Shown here in pieces: positions 58,706-64,000 of a DNA stretch of 64,000 nt (the stretch's first letter is position 1; every line of letters starts with the position of its first letter). Both the position numbers and the translations under genes were made by a program. Under the pieces are notes generated by a model. That model saw only the letters and a program-made list of their open reading frames with translations, searched no databases and had not been told where the DNA came from. This DNA comes from Panopea generosa (lineage: Eukaryota > Mollusca > Bivalvia > Adapedonta > Hiatellidae): positions 52,100,520 to 52,164,519 of the forward strand of contig CM055899.1 in assembly GCA_029582155.1 (NCBI GenBank). Reading direction: 5' to 3'.

Positions 58706-59390
58706 CTTTGAGTATTTTGAGAATTTGTGTTTAAAACAGCGAGGTCAGTCATTTTGGGACATTAGGATGAGCAAAAAATGACATATGAAGAAGATTAAGA
58801 GAAAATAATAGTATTCAATTATTAGTCACTTCTTGAAAATATTAGCTCAAAGCAGTCTTAAATAATAACAGTACTTTATTCTGTATTTGTAGTACGTGGT
58901 GGACTGATGCCACACATTACATCTATGACAGCTGCAGTGGAAGTCGAGTCTTCACAAACATTTGCCACCTATGTTAGACCAGGATTGCCTATATCATCAG
59001 AAGGCTACTGGTATAATAATGATGATTCTGGAACCATGAGAGTCAATGGTAATAGTGTGAAACCAATCTACATTCAAACAGCTATCCGGAATCTTTGTAA
59101 ATGACTGGAAAAGAATTCTAAAGTCGTATTAGTCGCTTACAATGGAAGATGATTTTATTATCCAGTGGTATATGACGTACTTACCATACAGAGCAATTTA
59201 CAAGTGTGTATCAGGACAAATTATTCCCTGACAGTGTTAAGGAAACTGTTTCCAAGTCATTCACATAAAAAGGTAGACTTTGTGAAATTGCTGTGCGATA
59301 TCAGCTACAGTGCACAAAATGCCGATTTGTAGTCAAATAATTGACACCGAAAGAGCTCCTATCCTACAGTTTCGCTCTAAATGAAAACAA

Positions 59391-60604
59391 TTTATAAACA
59401 TTCTGGTGATGATGGACTGAGAGGCATATTTCCTGCCAATAATGGTGGTGGTGTACCAAAGCAAAAAAGTATTAGATGAGGTTATATCAAAGATGGCTAT
59501 ATATTTCAAACAATGACTCTTGATGACTTGAAGTGTGTGTGTCAATGTGTGTGTGTGGGGGGGGGTGCTATTCTGTTATACTGTTAACGTGAACATTTTT
59601 TACATAGTATTAATATCTAATAGTTTATGTCATACTATGTTTGTTTTGAAATTAACACTATTCGCAAGATAAATAATTTAAGTGTTTAAGCACGAGAATG
59701 AATCCATGTAATGGGATAGGGTGGTGGGGGGTCTGATTCCATGTTCAATTTTCACATAAAAAGTACATATTATTGCTTTTATGCTATTTCTGTATAATGT
59801 GGGAACATCTTTATTTCAATAATATGTGTCATTATATGTTTTGTATAAAACCTTGGAAACATTAACATTACTTTTAAGATAAACATTTTTTTCTATAGAA
59901 GTGCCGATTATGAAATTTTGACCTGATCATATTAAAAAAAATATTGAGAAAAAAAACGGATGGTAAAACTTCCTAATCTTTTGATATCATATGTGGAATA
60001 GTATATATAAAAAAAGTTAGTCATGTAGTATTGATGCCCCAATAGTAGAATGGATTCTCTACACTATTATTTTTTAGAATAACTTTTTTCAAAACTATGG
60101 AAAAAAATGGATTTCTCCTGTCCGCTAGAATACAAATCAGTTCATTTTAGATTATATTTTTCAATTTAATGTTGCATGCTCATATTTTTTCTTAAAACAT
60201 ATGCTTTTAGAATACACTGATACTGAAAAATGTAAAAAAATATTGAAAATTAATAAAATTGTAGCAGTTTAACCTATTTTGGACTTTGAATTTTTTTTGC
60301 AGAATTTTGAAAATGGAAAATGGTAAAGTAATTGCAGATAACTTTTTTTTAGACGGTAAAAGTTTCTAAAAATTTGGAAATAAGCCAGTGATATTATATA
60401 GCTAATAATAATAAAAGGCTTTACAAGATTTGAAATATAGCCCATTACGGTCCCACTCCCTTAAATTAAATATGTTTTTTATAAATATACCATTGTGCTA
60501 TTTCTAAAAATTATAGCAATATCAGTTCAAGACAACGAAAGATATGCGGACTAGTTTATCTTAATACACAGGTTATCATCGTTCTGCGAGTGTAAAGTTG
60601 GTAT
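59391..60604. other. No gene seen
   Basis: AT-rich DNA with a short GT/G tract at 59530-59567. No supported exon. Confidence 0.4.
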
Positions 60605-61010
60605 AAGCTGTTTAGGTCATCTGACCTTTTGAAATCGCCTTTTGTCCATCGTCGTCCGTCGTCCCACGTGCGACATGCGTCAGTAAACATTTCACATTTT
60701 CGACCCCTTCTCAAAAACAGTAATAAAGATCGTCATGAAAGTTTGTATGCAGCTTTGGTACTTAAAGATGAATCAAAATTGTGAATTGCATGGTCCCATC
60801 CCCTATGGTGTATTGGTGCGCGACCCAAACAGTCAAGTTCAAGGTAAACTTTTTAAAACATCTTTTATCATAGAAAGCACTTGGAAACAAAAGTTGAGCA
60901 TGATTATGGACGCATATGGGTCCTTTATAAAAAAAAATGGGAATTGCATATCTCTGCGTCTCAGAGTTTGGCCGTCTGGGGATCTGGCCTACTTTATTAA
61001 ATCTACATAA
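60605..61010 (+). repeat. Probable dispersed repeat with GTCC-rich block
   Basis: TTTAGGTCATCTGACCTTTT (containing an AGGTCA/TGACCT inverted pair), GTCCATCGTCGTCCGTCGTC and CGACCCCTTCTCAAAAACAG are of the low-complexity, repeat-like style seen at 9390. The 91-aa frame at 60735-61010 has no recognisable domain and is treated as repeat. No second copy lies in this window. Confidence 0.4.
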
Positions 61011-61650
61011 GAGAAAACATGTCAATTTGATGAATAAATAAATTGAATATTTGACTGTTTTTTGGTATGCTTTGTTGTTGTTCACATGACGGTTAATGAT
61101 TACGTTTTATTGAGTGTCCTCCACATCTCTGTAACATTGGGTATAGGTCAAAACAGTCAGATTTAAGATTAACTTTAAAATTGTTATTATTATTATTGGA
61201 AGCAACCAGTATTATGTATATAGACTGATGCGTTGAAACATTGTGAGCATAATTAATGAGGTCTATGAGTGCGTCATAAAAAATTGTGAATTCCATGCAT
61301 CTGGAAGCTTGTTTTATCCTAAATACTAACTAGATAGTAGAATACAGAGATTGGTGTTTTAAATGTTACAATTTTACGCGCCACTTCCCCCTACGCACAC
61401 ATTGACATAACTACGCGTAGGCACTGTAGGCAGACGAGTGCCTGCTCTTCTCCCAAACAAATAAAACTCCCTAAGTAATTGATATATATTCATGTAGAAA
61501 TATAAAAAAACACTTAGATCGACATAACCTAACATGAAGATTAAATGTATTTAAGATATATGCACATATAAACATAGAAGTGTATAACAGTTATGCATAC
61601 AATTCTATACGTTCCAGTGCAACATATTGAGCGAAGTTTAGTAATAACAA
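61011..61650. other. No gene seen
   Basis: AT-rich DNA without supported exons or repeats. Confidence 0.4.
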
Positions 61651-61924
61651 TTGATTGATTGATTGAATATTTAGCGTCATTTTTATGCCGTCGAGAGCTA
61701 ACAGACGATCAGTTAACCTAACCACGGTTTCCTGGGATTATCCAGTACTCGAGCACACCCCATCTCCGCAAATAACTGATAACTTTCCCACTTGAATCAC
61801 TGGTGAGAGACGAATGATAATGAGACACAATGTCGTATATCAATCATCCCGGGTGGGGGATTCGAACTCACGACCCCTGGATTGATAGTCAGACGCGTAA
61901 CCGACTGAGCTAATCGGGCCCGGC
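61651..61924 (-). repeat. SINE A, full-length copy (best minus-strand reference)
   Basis: It runs from the GGGCCCGATTAGCTCAGTCG head (minus) with GGTCGTGAGTTCGAATCCC, through the body, to a (TTGA)n-like terminus at 61651 (TTGATTGATTGATTGAATAT). The short repeat at the end is the typical SINE/LINE 3' tail. Confidence 0.9.
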
Positions 61925-62039
61925 TAGTAATAACAAAATAGTGACCGTATAACAAATGAATGTTATAAAATTTTATGAGACTATTCCACGTGCAGAACAA
62001 ATGGGGTAAGAAAAGTTGTTTAACATCCATTTTATTTTA

Positions 62040-62312
62040 GACTGAGCTAGACTTGAACACACAACATCACAAGCGAGTAGTAGGTGAGTCTAAGACTTTG
62101 TATAAGACCACCCGGACACAGAGGAAACATTCAGTCCATTCAAATATTTGTATTTAACAAAATCCAGTGAAAATTGAAAGTTTGACGCTTATAAATGCGG
62201 AATTTAACACATTTTGAAGATTTGATATACTTTTAAATATAATCTAATATTTACTGAATACGTGGTATTAATTACAAGGTCAATGATACACCAAGTTTCA
62301 TTAAAATAAAAT
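62040..62312 (-). repeat. SINE B head plus flank, inverted copy of 55376-55660
   Basis: CTCTGTGTCCGGGTGGTCTT (minus) is the head and GTGTGTTCAAGTCTAGCTC the T-arm-like part; the flank 62128-62312 mirrors 55376-55575. Confidence 0.75.
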
Positions 62313-63423
62313 ATCAGTAGGGGTAGTCGCTTTTGGGGCACTAAATTACCGAAGTCAAAGGTTTCAAAACCGAGTGACACGGAATCGCGGACCAATACAA
62401 ATAATGTGTCTCAGCAATTTTAAAAACAACTGACAAACTTTGAATTTAAACCCCACGAGTTCACAGTATTTACATTAAATAAACCAAGCTGTTGTTTACA
62501 GGCTGAATGTTTATTCATGTTATTGATTTGTCTCTCAAATGCATGTATTGACCGCCCGTTCTGCCATTTTGATACCACAGTGAAGCAATTGAACTGACAC
62601 GTAGTGTGTTTGCTTATTGGACTTGATCCGAGGAGTCAAGCGCAATAGGTAAATGGATCAAACAAATAAACCTGGTTCAAGTTATATACATGTATAACAC
62701 ATATCAATATCATTCTATCTCCATGTGTTTTAGCAATATCAGAGACATGTAAATAGAGATATGGACAGCTGCAGGCACTTGTCTAAATTTCAGATGGTAC
62801 ATTTTGCATTTTATAAATCTAGAAAACACAACTCTTCCAGAACCAATCATCATAGTTTGTGTGATTTTGATATCAAAAGTAATGATTTGAATGTATTTCT
62901 TGCGGTAAACTTTTCTTTTAAAAATTGAAAGAACGCTTATATTTATTTTTTTGTGAACATTTTCGCATTTTAGCCACTTTTTTAAAGTAAAACATAAGAA
63001 AAACTCCTTTAAATATCTGTTTTTGTGTGTGATCATTTTCTCATTTTTATCCCCATTTTAAAAGTAAAACATAAGAAACAGCTCTTTGAATATCTATATG
63101 AAATGTTTGCCAATGATGTAAAACTTGTATCTCCATTATTCCACATAAAGGTTATATTTCGTTGGTGTGTTGTTAAAATGTATTTGTTAAATCAAGTACT
63201 TTACAGTTTTGTTTGTTGTTTTTTTTGTTTAAAAAATCCAACATTTTTCGTTTTCAACCAGTAATAATTAAATGTCAGAAGAAAAAATATTAAAATAATT
63301 AACAACTGGAAACAATCGTAATCCTTATCAGCTTTTATTACAATGAAACAAAGACTCAAACAGTTATTAAAAATACACTAAAAATAGTTTCAGGCGTGTA
63401 TATTATATTGATATTAGCCTGCC
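62313..63423. other. No gene supported; includes a 78-bp direct duplication
   Basis: AAAGTAAAACATAAGAAAAA and AAAGTAAAACATAAGAAACA recur 78 bp apart (62948-63095) with their left flanks. The 108-aa minus frame at 62710-63036 overlaps this repeat and shows no domain. Confidence 0.45.
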
Positions 63424-63575
63424 AGTCTCTGTAGTTAAGACACCGGTAATGCCAGGCTATGAGTTTAATATAAAGCACGAGAATCAGTCTATATACTTAG
63501 CACTGATTATACCCGGGAAGACATCGACGGTGATTTGTCTAAGTTGAAATAACCTGTTTCTCAACTGAGGTTAAA
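63424..63575 (+). repeat. SINE family C, plus copy
   Basis: CTGCCAGTCTCTGTAGTTAA begins the copy and ACCCGGGAAGACATCGACGG plus AACCTGTTTCTCAACTGAG end it; these match the 53472-53650 copy in reverse. Confidence 0.7.
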
Positions 63576-64000
63576 ATAAATAAGTTTAAAACAATTTTCA
63601 CATCAAACAGAGCTTAAGTTTGAGAGTGTTTTTATTATGTAAAATATAGAATTCATTTGGCATTTTTGATAAAGATGACATAAATATTATTCATGCAGTG
63701 CAGCTCCCATCGCTGTATATCCTTCTTGTTGGTATTCATTCCTTTATTTTCAATCGTTTTATATATAGTTTTATCATTTTTATAATTTTTTACTTGTGAA
63801 TAGCTTAATCTTCCTCAAATGCGTCATGAGTGCATTTTGCTGATTATTTACTGCCGTCTGCTACGTTGTACAAAGATAAAAACCACGATGTGCATTATCT
63901 TTATTTGCACAGTGTGATATTGATTGCTAATTTCCGCTCGCTAATTATCTAATTTCTATGCTTTACCTGCGTTTGTAAGATGCATTGACACTATGCTATG
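63576..64000. other. No gene seen
   Basis: AT-rich DNA to the end of the window, without supported features. Confidence 0.4.

Larger units (their letters stand above)
57134..59390 (+). pseudogene. Decayed multi-exon gene with DEDDh exonuclease-like domain
   Basis: A 59-aa frame (57134-57313: MDFYDRRRCFCSNKKKKTAK...) starts after CAAAA. Beyond it, shifted frames read ALALYQLVKTALFEKQSERV and GHVNRVAYGKNTPSKI up to a CCAG/GTAAGA donor at 57552. A TTTCAG acceptor at 58018 opens SSYTEDSDSLSALYCLEVCQ. After TTTGTAG (58892) comes GGLMPHITSMTAAVEVESSQ, TFATYVRPGLPISSEGYWYN and NGNSVKPIYIQTAIRNLCK, resembling the N-terminal part of DnaQ/DEDDh exonucleases (TF..Y..P..PIS, V..V.I...L). Further remnants up to 59390 include SYSAQNADL, like the H-N-A...D end of the fold. 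Frame changes and stops break every long frame. Whether it was a host gene or cargo of a mobile element is open. SINE A and SINE C copies sit in its introns. Confidence 0.5.

Noticed and set aside
60735-61010. 91-aa protein beginning MKVCMQLWYLKMNQNCEL
   Set aside because: It lies in repeat-like DNA next to a GTCC-rich block, overlaps an opposite 107-aa frame and has no recognisable domain.
62710-63036. 108-aa minus-strand protein
   Set aside because: AT-rich, lysine/isoleucine-biased composition, overlaps a 78-bp direct duplication, and no splice support.

Overview
This window looks like intergenic and intronic DNA from a metazoan, most likely a bivalve mollusc. It is AT-rich, introns use GT-AG with GTAAGT-type donors, long open frames are very rare, and tRNA-headed SINEs, LINE 3' ends, mariner/pogo remnants and large tandem arrays dominate. 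The phylum is an inference from repeat style and gene family; no mitochondrial or rRNA marker is present.

Three gene models are supported. (1) A two-exon galactose-3-O-sulfotransferase-like gene (12144 to 10596, minus): the second exon alone lacks a start, but a 32-nt upstream exon supplies Met and restores frame, giving a 372-aa type II Golgi protein. (2) A five-exon gene (18319 to 16327, minus), assembled here from tiny exons of 22, 47, 57, 57 and 261 nt with matching phases, predicting an unrecognised 147-aa protein. (3) A small secreted-protein gene (47255 to 49312, plus) with a signal-peptide exon, a last exon carrying a dibasic site and a poly(A) signal; its intron holds a pogo/Tigger element with TA duplication. 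A decayed multi-exon gene with a DEDDh-exonuclease-like domain lies at 57.1-59.4 kb.

Layout: 0-5 kb, SINEs and a LINE end; 5.4-8.8 kb, a 36-bp minisatellite split by a LINE fragment; 8.8-9.8 kb, mariner relic and a MITE-like unit; 10.6-12.3 kb, sulfotransferase gene; 13.6-14.8 kb, hairpin-rich repeats; 16.3-18.3 kb, five-exon gene; 19.7-30.2 kb, a giant inverted repeat whose arms are filled with an 81-bp tandem repeat; 32.9-37.7 kb, tandem units carrying nuclear-receptor-like half sites; 42.4-44.7 kb, a 636-bp satellite; 47-49.4 kb, secreted-protein gene; 51.5-52.5 kb, inverted copy of the 0.4-1.4 kb repeat; 53-64 kb, LINE and SINE relics around the exonuclease-like pseudogene.

The most notable object is the 10.5-kb palindrome at 19716-30209, which has the architecture of Foldback/Galileo-type transposons (long inverted arms made of tandem repeats around a unique centre). 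Also notable are the origin of the 36-bp minisatellite from a SINE tail and the new five-exon gene. All calls are from reading the sequence by eye; no database search was run.
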